Source: Onchidella celtica (taxonomy: Eukaryota; Mollusca; Gastropoda; Systellommatophora; Onchidiidae). Taken from it: a DNA stretch of 64,000 bases. Position numbers and translations under genes: made by a program. Positions 22,501 to 33,192 of this stretch are shown here, piece after piece. Location of the stretch: contig OZ007569.1 in NCBI GenBank assembly GCA_963931925.1, positions 12,973,663 to 13,037,662 on the forward strand. The letters are read 5' to 3'. A model generated the notes under the pieces. That model worked only from the letters and a program-made list of their open reading frames with translations. It was not told where the DNA came from and did no database searches. The first letter of the stretch is position 1; each line of letters starts with the position of its first letter.

Positions 22501-24021
22501 AGTCAACCCGTGGAGTCAGCTAGCATGACAGTCATCGAGGACTGCGACCTGGAAGGCGACAACAGTGGAACGACGGAGGACCTTGCCGACCTAGGAAGCT
22601 GGAACCAGAATGAAGGCTACAGAGATGTCCAGTATGGAACGCAACTGACATCGGAACAACGTCAAGAACTCTGCGATGTGGTGAAGAATTACCAGCACGT
22701 CTTCACCAATCTCCCTGGATGCTGTCAGTTGGGTGAACATCGCATCGACCTGACGACAGAGGTACCAGTTCGTCAACGACCATACCCGGTGCCCTACGCT
22801 ATGCGCGACTCATTGAAGGAGGAGCTTAGCACCATGGAACGGCTGGGCATCATTCGAAGGAGCTCATCAGCTTATGCTTCACCTATTGTTGTCGTCAAGA
22901 AGAAGGACGGATCCAACCGAGTCTGCATCGACTACAGGAGGTTAAACAAGATCACAGTAGTCGACCCTCATCCGACAGCAGCGCCATTAGAAGTGTTTCA
23001 GAGTCTCTCGAGAGGAAAATTATTCTCTCGGATTGACCTGAGCAAGGGATACTGGCAAGTGAAAGTTCGAGAGCAAGACATTCCCAAGACGGCGTTCGTC
23101 ACCATGGGCGAACACTATGAATTCATTCGGATGCCTTTTGGGATGATGAACTCAGGAGCCACACTGAACAGGATCGTAAAGCCATTGATCCGTGGAATGA
23201 ACAATGTGACAGCATATGTGGACGACCTGCTGATTCATACAGAGACATTCGACGAGCATGTGAAGACTCTCAAGGACTTACTGCAGAGGATGGACCAAGC
23301 TGGATTAACTGCAAGACCATCGAAGTGTCTGATTGGAACGTCTGAAGTAGACTTTGTTGGACACTTAGTGGGAGAAGGTATGATTGGCCTGTTAGAAGAG
23401 AATGTATGTAAGGTACGAGACGCACCCAGACCCACCACTAAGAAGGAAGTGAAAGCATTCTTAGGATTAGTGGGATATTACCATGAATTTATTCCTAACT
23501 TTTCAGCGATTGCATCACCATTGTCTGATTTACTTAGAAAGGGTCAGCCCAATATAGTTCAGTGGGATGAAACGCAGGAGAAAGCGTACACCTCTTTGAA
23601 GAATGTCATTACCTCCAAACCCGTGTTATGTCTGCCAGATTTTTCCAAAGAGTTTGTCTTAGCAACTGATGCATCAGATCGCGGATTAGGCGCTAGTCTT
23701 ATGCAGGAACACGAGGGAAAGTTGTACCCTGTGGCATATGCTAGTCGTAAGCTATTGCCTCGTGAGACAAAATATTCGGTCTCAGAGCGCGAATGTTTAG
23801 CTATTGTTTGGGCTGTAAAAAAGTTTACTTTGTATTTGTATGGAAAGGAGTTTGTGCTCCAAACTGACCATCGGTCATTAGAGTTTTTGAACTCTGCCAA
23901 GTTTGACAGTCCAAAGTTATTACGATGGAGTTTATTTTTACAGTCTTATCGATTCAGGATTCACTACGTAAAAGGCAGAGAAAATGACGTCTGTGCCGAT
24001 TTCCTGAGCAGGGTATTTTAA
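19555..24021 (+). CDS. Gag-Pol polyprotein, Gmr1-type order gag-PR-IN-RT-RH
   Basis: This 1488-residue frame encodes all proteins needed for retrotransposition. Residues 1-80 are charged and probably coiled-coil. Residues about 80-250 form a capsid-like region (KRPKLPAFRDKKDDLDSW, YEGVRDLFVREQF) resembling SCAN-type capsids. Two CCHC zinc knuckles lie near 274-287 and 300-313. The aspartic protease has D400-T-G. The integrase follows: zinc site H584, H591, C621, C624; catalytic D654, D714, E750 (D-x35-E); GPY at 891-893. Reverse transcriptase (about 1060-1290) has YVDD at 1221-1224, and RNase H has D1372, E1413, D1438. All catalytic residues are present, and gag and pol share one frame without frameshift or stop. 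The ATG at 19555 is the first in frame after the primer site. Whether it is expressed cannot be told from sequence. Confidence 0.95.
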   Translation: MSEVIGRLSQEADAMELTGQERRDYLREGLERERQLEAQRQEKEAERQAREKEMNHELEMERIRHQGGGESTQGTSDLASFKRPKLPAFRDKKDDLDSWLLRFERFAETAEWPRSTWTTSLSALLTGRALECFCRLPIDEAKDYDKVKEALQKRYNLSEDGYRLMFRQGKPEDGEDVGMFLTRIKTYLERWIKLSKTEETYEGVRDLFVREQFMDACPPDLATHVRERKPKTLQDIADSAEAYLVARNRTLSGSARLQSRPVRWRPNGDRSPQVCHRCQRPGHKATECRAKLNDKGELKCYLCGKPGHVRRMCPAQKDMGRGKPNKAAAAVVIAADESSRQDVTTADTSINVQAVMKDGKLQLAVPVTCGGCSDGRTVEKLKLPVMKGLIGNRAVDVLRDTGCEGVVVRRSLVDDGQLTGGKKLIARIDNSLLAAEEAVIDVKTPYLTGKVTALCLPETICDLVVGNVDGAKDPYDPDTEVMVEAVTTRAQEKRKDRSTSLKVPRAERHAGVDREELIRLQEEDEVIRKLGQKKIPTNRGNKSVHFEKHGGVLYRIYKDLRQATVIKQVVLPEKLREYVLSVAHDSIVGGHLGVKKTKDRVMSNFYWPGIEGDVARYCRSCDICQRTVNKGAIPKVHLQSMPVVDVPFRRVAVDLVGSIDPPSEGGHRYILVYIDYATRYPEATPLKKIDAETVAEALVNIYSRLGVPEEILSDQGTQFMSDVMKETNRLLGIRQSTTTVYHPMCNGLVERFNGTLKKTLRRLCAEQPKQWHRYINPLLFAYREVPQESIKFAPFELLYGRTVRGPMHILRQLWTKDVEEPETKTSYQYVMELRERLEDTWKLATEELSKAQGRQKTYYDRKARKRKFRPGDEVLVLLPTNTNKLLVQWKGPYKVVSVVGVNDYRVKMGAKEKTLHANLLKRYIPRTSKAAAVAIEPRPVVTEMCGMDNSRRDTTPEHVNAIKDGGGDSAETVLAEDDLIDKSQPVESASMTVIEDCDLEGDNSGTTEDLADLGSWNQNEGYRDVQYGTQLTSEQRQELCDVVKNYQHVFTNLPGCCQLGEHRIDLTTEVPVRQRPYPVPYAMRDSLKEELSTMERLGIIRRSSSAYASPIVVVKKKDGSNRVCIDYRRLNKITVVDPHPTAAPLEVFQSLSRGKLFSRIDLSKGYWQVKVREQDIPKTAFVTMGEHYEFIRMPFGMMNSGATLNRIVKPLIRGMNNVTAYVDDLLIHTETFDEHVKTLKDLLQRMDQAGLTARPSKCLIGTSEVDFVGHLVGEGMIGLLEENVCKVRDAPRPTTKKEVKAFLGLVGYYHEFIPNFSAIASPLSDLLRKGQPNIVQWDETQEKAYTSLKNVITSKPVLCLPDFSKEFVLATDASDRGLGASLMQEHEGKLYPVAYASRKLLPRETKYSVSERECLAIVWAVKKFTLYLYGKEFVLQTDHRSLEFLNSAKFDSPKLLRWSLFLQSYRFRIHYVKGRENDVCADFLSRVF

Positions 24022-24793
24022 AGTAGTACACTATCAGTGAAATGCATTGTAACCCATACTTTTGCCTACTAGATGAATTTCTAGGACGGTAGTATTGTAC
24101 TGTAATTGGGGACATAGTTCATCTGTGACTGAATATTGAATTGATGGCTGATAGAGAGTCATGATGTGTTAGTCACATTTTGATTTTATGCTATGTCATA
24201 TTAGTTACCAATGGAACTTGGTGTAATTTTTGGAAAATGTAACCCAAATGGGGACTGCGAGCAAGCAGTGTTTGTGTTATATTGCATTGTTGTAACTGGT
24301 GTTGACCTAATATGATGAAGAAAGACCCTAATCAGTGGTCGGTATGTATTGGTATTTTTGCCATTGTACGTATGAGTTATACATTTTGGAGATGGCCATG
24401 TTGTGTACGGCGGGTTATATGCTATAATTCGTGCACGAAGCGTTGTGTAAACGATGGGCCATCGTTTCACCTTATATGATTTGTAATAATATCATTGACC
24501 ATTGTTTCACCGCAGTGGTGGCGTTGTGTTATTTTGACTAGTAGGCCTACTGTTAACCATTGGTTTGTCACAATGATGATACTGTATTAGTCATTGTATT
24601 AGTGATGCAAAGGATATTGCATTGTATCGTATTTGTGATGACATTCGGGAAGACACTGAAATTGTTATTAATTGTAATAGAATTAGCAACTACCTTTGTG
24701 AGATTGGGAGTGCTATAAGATTATTTCACGATAGTGCAGACGCTGTATAATGTTTTTGGAGTTGAAAGATATTCAACTTAAATTGGGGAGTTG
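24022..24793 (+). other. Non-coding 3' segment of the retrotransposon
   Basis: About 770 bp between the gag-pol stop and the 3' LTR with no plausible reading frame. The purine run GGGGAG at 24785-24790, 3 nt before the LTR, is the only polypurine-tract candidate and is short. Confidence 0.6.
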
Positions 24794-25414
24794 TGTAGCA
24801 TCTGCGGGCTACCCCTTGCCCTCCCCCGGTTTTGTTGTTGTGCTGGTGGCTGAGCATGTGTCCACTACTTTTTCCATCTTATTGTTGACTACCGTCAGAG
24901 TGTGCTGTACTCCGTGACCTGACCTTCTTTTCTAGTGAGTAGTTTTTTTCCTCGCTCGCTTGTTGTCAGGTGTTTTGACTCGTTCAGTAAATATTAGTAT
25001 GTTCCCGAATATTCGATAACGTTGTGGAAACGAATGTTTACGCCAGATTTGGCCTTGAGTGATGTAACCTGATGACGTATTGATGCGTGATTGGTTAGTT
25101 TGTGCGAGGGCAAAGGTAACGTTTATTTCGGGAACTTTCTGTAGGAATGTTTATATATATAGACCTGTGTGAGTGGTTGGTGGGGTGAGTAAGTGAGTTT
25201 CCTTTTGTGTGGCGTAGATATTTAGTTTCGCTGGTGTCTTCCTAGTAATTTATTGTTCGCTATACAGTTATTAAACTTTAGTATTATTTAATCGATCGTG
25301 GGATCTCGTGTTTATTTATTTTACAGCTGTAATAGTTTCGTTTTCTAAAGGGTTGTAGTTAGATCAACTAACTCCCCCCTACTATAACGTGCTAGAACAA
25401 CCTCAGCTGTTACA
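24794..25414 (+). repeat. 3' LTR
   Basis: 621 bp, identical to the 5' LTR except for one substitution near 25340. Confidence 0.95.
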
Positions 25415-25527
25415 TCCCCCCTCCTCCCAAAAAGTGAAAGGCGCGAAGTAATCGGTATCATGCCGCTGTGCCGTTAAATCCAATCACAAGCAAAACCAAA
25501 GCTTCAAAGATTGCAAGATAATCATGT

Positions 25528-25771
25528 CGTCGCTGCAGGATTGTAAACGGCTAACTCTGAAAATGCAGCGTGATGGTTTTTTTTCCGCAATTAAGAGTGA
25601 CATCAGATGACACATCCTATAAATAAAATAAGCCCTAGATATGTAATCGGAAATATTTTTATTATCAGTACCGATTCTCAGCTCCAAAATATGTATAATA
25701 GCCTTCAGTTTTTTCACTCTCCTGTAAAATTTACAAAAGCCGAGTTAGCCGTTTAGAATCCTGCAGCGTCG
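25528..25771. mobile_element. Short inverted-repeat element (MITE-like)
   Basis: Arms of about 30 bp (left GTCGCTGCAGGATTGTAAAC then GGCTAACTC; right its reverse complement with two mismatches) enclose about 190 bp without coding capacity. No target duplication was identified. Confidence 0.55.
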
Positions 25772-27659
25772 ATGTGTGTTTGGCTAATAGCGTACATGTA
25801 GGCCCGATCGTGCAAGGCTAATAGCTCTATCACGTCATTTTTTAAAACTTTGCAATCTTATTATAATGGAAAATGGTGGCGGGATTAATTCATGGTGGAT
25901 TATAAAAAAAAAAATAGTTGCGGGAGTAATTCATTGTGGTGCAATTTGACCTTTTTTTTTGCTCGACGCTACAGCCTGAATGACAGACTCAACTGTGATA
26001 AAGTTAATTTTCCAAAGTGTCAACTAATCCAGCCCAATCGCTTTTGTTTCGACCGATTGTGTTGATTCAAGTTTCAGGTATTTTTAAACAAAAAATTATA
26101 AAAATGTAAAATACAACGATTTTTGTTTGGGCTCCCTGTAGGCCTAGTAAGCCCACCGCACCGGAAATGATATATATTAATATGCGTTCAGTTCGGTGCG
26201 GGCAATTTCCCTACAAGTGTGCATGAAATCTGTAGTAAGACCAGAGAGGCTGGATATAATATATATCCAGCCTCTCTGGTAAGACTGTAGAATATAGGAA
26301 GCTTCCTAGACCAAAAAAGAGAGAGAGAGAAAGAGAGACGGAACGATGGGTTCATAGGTTTATCCCGGATAATGCCGGGAACTTCATCTAGTTTTGTAAT
26401 AAAATAATAATATGCGGTTTATAAACCTTAATTAATAGCCTATGTGAACCAGGCCGTGGTAATACCAAAGTTTGTAGAAATACGTCTACATTCTTTGGTA
26501 ATGTCATTTCATCTCTAAGGTTCTTAAGTTCCCCCTCCCCGCCACCCCCCAAAATCTAAGTCACAGGGAACTACAATTAGTCTGTGCAGGGAACAGAGAA
26601 AGGGCAAAGTACAAAAGTAGAAAAAGGAAGTACAAAAGTGAGGGCGAGAGGTGACTCATAGCCTCTCTACAAACTGGCAACAATCTAACCTTGCATCTCA
26701 TTAGTCAGGCCTAGAGGGCGCCCGCTTCATACGTGCCAGTTAGGCATGCATTTTAGTCATGCTCCTCAATACGGCCAGTTGAATTATCTGATGATTGAAA
26801 AGCAAACTACCCACACGTAAAAGAGGTTGATCTTGAAAAAGTAATTTCAACCCATTCATATTTGACAAATGTAGCTTATGCAAAATAAATTCATATGACG
26901 TAATCCCGAGGGTAAAAATTTTTATATTTTAATCTCAGGGAAAGCTGGCTAGACAGTCATTGGCAGACACTGGCCAAAATATATATTTATGTTTGTGTTT
27001 TCCTTCGAATAGAAATTCTTTGGCTGGTATTAGCTCCTAGAACCCAGACTGTTGTGTTTATTTTATTAAATCAAAGCAAATAACATCTTGAATTCACTAT
27101 TCCTGCTAGTTCATCCAATGAGTAATGCGACAACTGGCTTTTCAGTAGGAATAAGCACTTTTGCAACGCTAATGCATAAATTACGCAGCACAAACTACCT
27201 GGCAAATGACCCCAATCGCCATTTTGGTATCATTATCTTAGTGGACGGCGTGACTCGGCCGGAGGAAGAAGGTGAGCACGATATTTGCCATTTATCGTAC
27301 TGTTTTCATTTTTGGACTTGAGAGTAATTGTTAAGGATGTCTTTGAAGTGTAATCTACCGTGGGAATTTAACGTTTTAATGTTTATACCGAACTTACTGC
27401 GATTAGAACCCATTTTGGCGGCACCGAGTGATGCCGACAGTTCTCAGTAGGCATGTGACGCCATTTTCTCGGTTTTGCTCTTTGTCATTTTGTGTCATGG
27501 TAAACTGGATGTCGGCTAAATTTAGATAAAAAAATACCGTCTTCTCGATCTAGTAGGCCCCCTAGTTCCTCCAAGTTGGTCCGACACAAGTTCTTAATCA
27601 CTAGCGTCTATTTTCTAGCTCATTTCGTTGCCAAAAGGGTGCAGAGATGGCCGAGATCT
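25772..27659. other. No supported gene; contains a hairpin
   Basis: AT-rich sequence without recognisable exons. The only marked structure is the perfect hairpin at 26241-26279. Confidence 0.45.
26241..26279. repeat. Perfect 18-bp hairpin
   Basis: CCAGAGAGGCTGGATATA and its exact reverse complement separated by 3 nt. Confidence 0.9.
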
Positions 27660-27890
27660 GATCATCTTGCCTACAAAGTGGCCTAGATCTAGATATTAGA
27701 TCTAGTCTAGATTTAGTCTACACATCTGTACTATTCTAGAATCTAGAGTCTAGATTAGATCTAGATTAGATCTACAAGATAGAATCTAGATCTAGATTTA
27801 GTTCTAGGCAATTTTTCCAGTTAATGCTCTCCTGTGTTCTGTGTTCTAGATCTAGACTCTAGATCTACATCGAAGCTATTTAGACTAACT
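27660..27890. repeat. AGATCT/CTAGAT simple repeat
   Basis: Dense TCTAGATC-type copies, same motif as 2630-2890. Confidence 0.8.
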
Positions 27891-28014
27891 AAAAGTGCAT
27901 TTAGCCTAGATCTACTCCCACCCCCCTCCCCCGTCATCCATATTTTATTTCAAAATCGAAACTGAGGCAACTCCCTCCATGAAAAGGTTCATGCGCCATT
28001 AAATGGCGGGTTTC

Positions 28015-28353
28015 GGCACTACCGGATAAGTGCGGTCCCTATCTTGCCCACTTCATTTCCGCCATCTTGGTTCTGACGTCAGATAGTGTTGGGTAGAGTT
28101 GGGCCATATGGCACTCTTTAAGAGTTGCGGTCCCTATTTTAAATTCTATTATTTAGTTCCCGGCGGCTTTCCCTGATATGTCAATCTGACTACTGCCCAG
28201 ACGAACATCGGCCTACGGCCTCGATGATACAAACTGTCTAGACCCTCACGTCGTTACAGATCAATCTGACGGCACTCCTTAAGAGTTTAGGGACCGCAAA
28301 AGATGGCGGAAATGAAGTGGGCAAGATAGGGACCGCACTTATCCGATAGTGCC
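28015..28353. mobile_element. 339-bp MITE with 54-bp inverted termini and 8-bp TSD
   Basis: Termini begin GGCACTAYCGGATAAGTGCG and pair over 54 bp (28015-28068 with 28300-28353) with one mismatch. CGGGTTTC flanks both sides (28007-28014 and 28354-28361), an 8-bp target duplication. The interior includes palindromic CTTTAAGAG-type motifs and a broken copy of the dispersed repeat seen at 4265-4395. No coding capacity. An 8-bp duplication fits hAT, P or Merlin; the GG terminus slightly favours Merlin, but this is undecided. Confidence 0.85.
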
Positions 28354-28439
28354 CGGGTTTCTGTGGATCCCCAGGCATAGGGGCAAAAGTGGCAGTGCAC
28401 TGGAGGACGAAGGGTGCCCATGGCGAGTTTATCCTTTAC

Positions 28440-28492
28440 TGATATAGATCTAGATCTAGATCTAGAATCTAGATCTAGATCTAGATCTACAT
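28440..28492. repeat. AGATCT/CTAGAT simple repeat
   Basis: Tandem TAGATC copies. Confidence 0.85.
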
Positions 28493-28964
28493 GTAGGGGC
28501 CTATTTATTTGGGGCAGGTTTCACAAAATGGAGTCCCTACATTTCCCTTTTTATCTCAAAAATCAGAGTTAAAACCCCTGCACATATCATATAATAGCCT
28601 ATCAAATCAAAGCTTAAGACCTGGGGATATTTTTTTGGGAGGACTTCCGAATGCGTTCCATAGCTTTTATAACGTTATTGAACTTTACTCACCGTAATGC
28701 ATTGTTTGAGACTTTATTACCATCACTTCATATTCACAGTAATATTTGTAACACACTTGCCAAGAAAAACAGTAGCCTATAATCCCAGAAAAAAGTCTGA
28801 AGTGAGACAAAATCCTCAAAACAGGTGCCATTTTGAAACTTGCTGGGCAGAGGTCACGGTAACAGAATTTACGAAAAGCGCAACTAGCAAAGGTTTGCTG
28901 AAACAAAACTTTGATATGGTGTTCAGGAATTTAAACTCACACGGAATGGTCAGATGGACCTGGA

Positions 28965-29055
28965 GACGTGAGGGTCTAGTCAGTTTGTATCAATGGGCGG
29001 TAGTCAGATTGACTAATCAGGCGAAAGGGGGCTGGGGTAGCCAATGGCGATCGAC
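28965..29055 (-). repeat. Second copy of the dispersed repeat at 4265-4395, inverted
   Basis: CGTGAGGGTCTAGTCAGTTT, then CAATGGGCGGTAGTCAGATT, then GTAGCCAATGGCGATCG match the reverse complement of 4300-4395 with a few substitutions. Confidence 0.7.
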
Positions 29056-29255
29056 GTACACTCATGTAGGCCCTGTATTAGCTAACATCATGCAATCTCC
29101 CAGCAGCTGAAATAGGATTGTTTTGCTAATAAGCCGATTCATAATTTTTAAAAACTATGCAAATTAACAAGGTCCGTAACTTTCCATAATTTAGGTCAAG
29201 GGTGCAGTATGTGAGTATTAGTAAATGACTACCGCCCAGCTGTTAACTCACCTGC

Positions 29256-29325
29256 ATGGCCAAATGGTTAAGACGTGTGATTCAGGAGCGAAAGGGTGTG
29301 GGTGCGAATCCGAGTATTGTCATGA
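29256..29325 (+). repeat. tRNA-like (SINE head) remnant
   Basis: CATGGCCAAATGGTTAAGAC resembles an A box and GGTGCGAATCC a B box of RNA polymerase III promoters, about 35 nt apart. The anticodon stem does not fold, so this is a decayed tRNA-derived sequence rather than a working tRNA. Confidence 0.35.
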
Positions 29326-29329
29326 TATG

Positions 29330-32300
29330 ATTTATAATAATTATGTAGATCTATGTGTTCACTTTCAGATGATTCTTACGTAGAGAAATTGAGATGAGAT
29401 GGAAGTAAGATAGAGAGGGGAGAGAGATAGAAAAAGCGAATCATGCCATGAATTATTTCTTAGAAAACCCCCCAAAAATACCTAGCCCCTTTTTTTATTT
29501 AAACCCCTCAAAATAAACCCTCTTTAGCATGTATGGAACGCATTCGGAAGTCCTTCCATTTTTTTTTATCAGAAAGATAGTGAAAGGTCTTATTTTACTC
29601 TTTAGAGAAATTGTTGTTTAAAAATTACATCATTTTAATCAAGGCATGTAACTCTAAACACATTTTTGATGTTGCTGCTGTGGTGTTCTGATTTTGCATA
29701 TTTATATATTGGTTGTCAGAAATTTACTGTGACTACAGATTAATGAATTAATGCATTATTAGCGACATGAACACACTTAGAAGTAGGTACCACAAGCGCC
29801 CGCCCGCTGCCGTTTAGAAAGTCGAGTGGCCGGTGAAAAGCCGAAACAGAGCTTCCTTTCAATGGCGATAGCTTCTTTCATTTGATTTAAAATAAAGTCA
29901 TTTGAAAAAATCTAAGTTTCCCCTTTATATCCATATAAAAAGTTATTTGTATTAAGTTTGGTGAGTTTCGCTATTGCTTTGGTAAAACTACGAGTTTCAG
30001 GCGTTGCCGCAGGGAGGGTCGGCATTTTTGGAACCAACTCTGACACACCCCTTCTTTCTTTCTTTGTTGCCCGGTCACCGTCAAGCGCAGCATGCCATTG
30101 ATAGTCACATGACTGGAAAGGGGGAAAACTCTTTTTTCGCTTGGTATCAAACAACACAATGCTTTCAGGCATTGACGGACAAAGGCAGCGAGAAGAAGAT
30201 TTCGATCGCAAAATTCGGCACTTTAATGACCTCGGACCCATTTTTGCTTTTCAACGAGAGCCTAGTTTTGTTGTTTTAGTAAACGACGGCGACAGAATAG
30301 AGCCTGAAAGCAAGTGTGTGAAAAGCGTTTTCCTATCCCCCACGCCAAGCCCAGGAGAAGGGCAACGGCGTGTATTGCTGGCACTAGTGACAGCGATGCC
30401 CCCATCGGTGCGACAGATCTTGACACGGAGCTGTCGCACATTTTAGTTGGTATCAACAAGTTCAGACAGCTAACAAATATTAAGTAGAGATTTAGTATCA
30501 ACTTCAGAAAGCCAATACATTGAAGAGGATTTAGTAGGCCCCCTATCAAGTTCAGAAAGCCAAAACGTTAGAGAAATCGAAATCTAGATCTAATCCTAAT
30601 ACATGTATGTAGGCCTACTGTAAGAAGTTCAGGAAGTATTGAAATTGAAAAACATTTAGAATCAGCAGTTTCAGAGAGGGAATACATTGAAGAAATTTAA
30701 AGTCAAACTTTATTCATCAGGCTCAATTTTTTAAAAATAAATTACAAAACAGTTCCACTTGTGCACTCTGTATTGTATTGTGTAGGCCCAGCTAAAGAGT
30801 AGAGGTCTTGTTTACTGAACTTCTGTTTTAATCAATGCAACATTGTTTTTTGCCTAATTCATGCTAAGGCATGCTTAGGGGAACAAAAGTTGTCAATTTG
30901 GTTCACCTTTTCAAATTTTGGAGTTCCAAATGTTAGACTTTGAGGTGAAAATGGTTTCAAAAAGCTTCTGTAAATGCTCATATCTTAAATTTAAAAGCAG
31001 ATTTGAATTCAGCACCTCAAAATACATGAGTATGTGAAATTTCAGATCTCTATCTCTAAAAATGAGTTTTTTATTAACGAATACATGTTTTAGCGTCATT
31101 TCACCGCAAAATTGCAAAATTTGGCTTCTGGCAAATGTTGAAGCTCCGTAAAATTTGCAGAAGTGCTCCGATCGTTTTGAAAAAAATTAGAGCCATTGTC
31201 TATGTTCTACAAAAGCCATTCTGAGAGTTTTAGACTTGTTGTAAGTTTATTATTCTTTTTACAGACCCCTGAAATTGCAAGTCCATGCTGTATTGAACCA
31301 AAATACAAAGCTTATTTTGAATTTTTTGGGCACTTTTGTCATAATGCTGAGAATTTGTTTTTTAAGATAAGTTATCTTTTGGTTTACATATACACTGGAA
31401 TATGAATTTTACACCTAGTTAAATAATTGTTTGTTGTTCAATCATTTATACTGTTTTTTGATGTCTTGAATTTGACATTTCCATCGAAAAATTTCTTGCC
31501 GAAATTTTCTAAGTCAACAAAAAGTTTGAAAAATCACAACTTTTTTATTTATTGTTTGATTTTGATGAAATAAAAAGTAAAATTCGCAGTTTTCCAAGTT
31601 CTATCCAAATAAACAAAGACATCAGGTATCCAAAGCAAATGAAAATTTCACTTGTGGTACCTATTAGAAGAACAGTTAAAGACAAGATTGAGAAACACAC
31701 TTGCATGTCTTGAAAAGAGAAGACGAAATACTCGAGTATTATTCGGAGGCAGTTACTTCCCTTGGATTATCAAAGGAGACAATTTATTCGACACCGCATT
31801 TGCTAGATCTAGGCGCAGTTTTACATTCCTGCACGTCTGACCGATACACAATTGTTCCTACAGAAATAAAATCCTACCATAGAAATAGGCTTATTTTCAT
31901 TTCGAAATCCAAACCTTGGTCCTCACGAATGTTTACAGCTACTCCGATGTGCGCCAGGTCACAATGACGGCGCGTGAAATTTTGCGGTCTCTCGCCTTAA
32001 CAGTCGGCAGCCCGATCTCGCGAAACCCAGATATTAAAAAAAAAAATTTTTTTAACAAATGGTTTTTTTACCGCCGCAATGATGTCCGAATGAGAAAAAT
32101 ATCATCGGTGCTTCATTCGGTATAAAAAATATCAATTTTTTTTTGCATAGTCTCGTCTCCATCAGTTAATTTGCGTGATCCGACTTTCAGACAGACGCCG
32201 TTGCGTACGAAAGCATTCTTTGTTATCGACCCATATGGGGCGCTTCTAATGTTCTATTGATAATGCGTGTTTTTCATTTTAATGATGACATTTAGGTCTT

Positions 32301-33104
32301 ACTACTACTAGTTACTTGTGACCAGAAACTGAACTTGTAGGCTTCATGTGTCACTTGTAGTGGCGAATTTTCACATGAATCCCAAAAAGAGGGAAATTGG
32401 GCCGGGCAGAACGTGCGGGATCAAAAACAACACGTAACAAACACAAAATGAAAGCCAAAGTCTGCATTTAAAGTTTTTTATTTCTTGATTTCATAACAAA
32501 TATTGTGATATCAAACACAGCACGCAAAGACCATTTGAGGAGTTAATAAATGAGTTATCTCGGGGGGTTATTTTTGTGAAACCTGCCTTAGATCTAGATC
32601 TAGATGGCTGCCCTTATTCGCCAACATTATCGACAGATACTGCCAGTGATGTTAGTGAATAGCCTACTGCCCAGGTTTATCTGCCAACATTTCGACGGAT
32701 ACTTGGGTTTATCTGGTAACCTATCGGCAGATCTTGGGCCGCCAACAGTTCGGCGGATAAAGCTCGGGTTTATCTCCAGGTGGGCCCCTACTGCCATTGG
32801 TGTTGACTAATGACAAAAAACAACAAACAATCTAGCCTAAGCAAACTGGATTTATTCCTGTTGTTGGATGAAAAAAAATTACCAAACATAGATTAGATCT
32901 AGATCTACTGATAAAAAGATTTAGAAATCTAGTGTATATTATAGGCCTGTAAGAAAAGAAGGGAAAAAAAAACCTACCCTGCTGAGAATTGAACCACTGC
33001 CCCCCTATTGACATGGGGAAGTTACAAAAAAAAACAAACCCTGGATTTACTCCGTTATTCTTGGATTTAAAAAAAAAAAAAGATTGATTCCTAAAAAATA
33101 CATT
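29330..33104. other. No supported gene
   Basis: Several open frames of about 60-109 codons show no recognisable family motif or convincing splice context. Around 32600-32790 a degenerate motif (ATCTGCCAACATTTCGACGG-like) repeats three to four times. Confidence 0.4.
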
Positions 33105-33192
33105 TAAAAAAAAACTGCCCTGCTGAAAATCGAACCACGGCCCACTGAATGTCAGAGTTGCTAACCACTACGCTAATGAGGACCCTGGGTAA
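33105..33192 (-). repeat. tRNA-derived SINE remnant
   Basis: The minus strand reads TTAGCGTAGTGGTTAGCAAC (strong A box), followed about 35 nt later by GTGGTTCGATTTTC (B box) and then a T-rich tail. A related partial copy is at about 32975-33010. The folds are decayed. Confidence 0.5.

Larger units (their letters stand above)
18845..25414 (+). mobile_element. Full-length Gmr1-like Ty3/gypsy retrotransposon
   Basis: Two 621-bp LTRs (TG...CA) bound the element, and TCCCC at 18840-18844 and 25415-25419 is a 5-bp target duplication. The LTRs differ at one position that I can find (TTTCTTTTTC versus TTTCGTTTTC), so insertion is recent. It has a perfect tRNA-Pro-type primer site and one uninterrupted gag-pol frame of 1488 codons. 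The integrase lies upstream of the reverse transcriptase, the order of Ty1/copia elements, although the protein motifs are Ty3/gypsy-like; this is the defining trait of the Gmr1 group. No env-like frame is present. About 770 bp of non-coding sequence separates the stop from the 3' LTR. Confidence 0.95.

Noticed and set aside
19555..24021. Rearranged or misassembled pol gene
   Set aside because: The frame is continuous over 1488 codons with every catalytic residue in order, and the same domain order is known for Gmr1 elements.
29912..30549. Overlapping frames of 91-109 codons on both strands
   Set aside because: They overlap each other in several frames, show no family motif, and have no supporting splice or start context.
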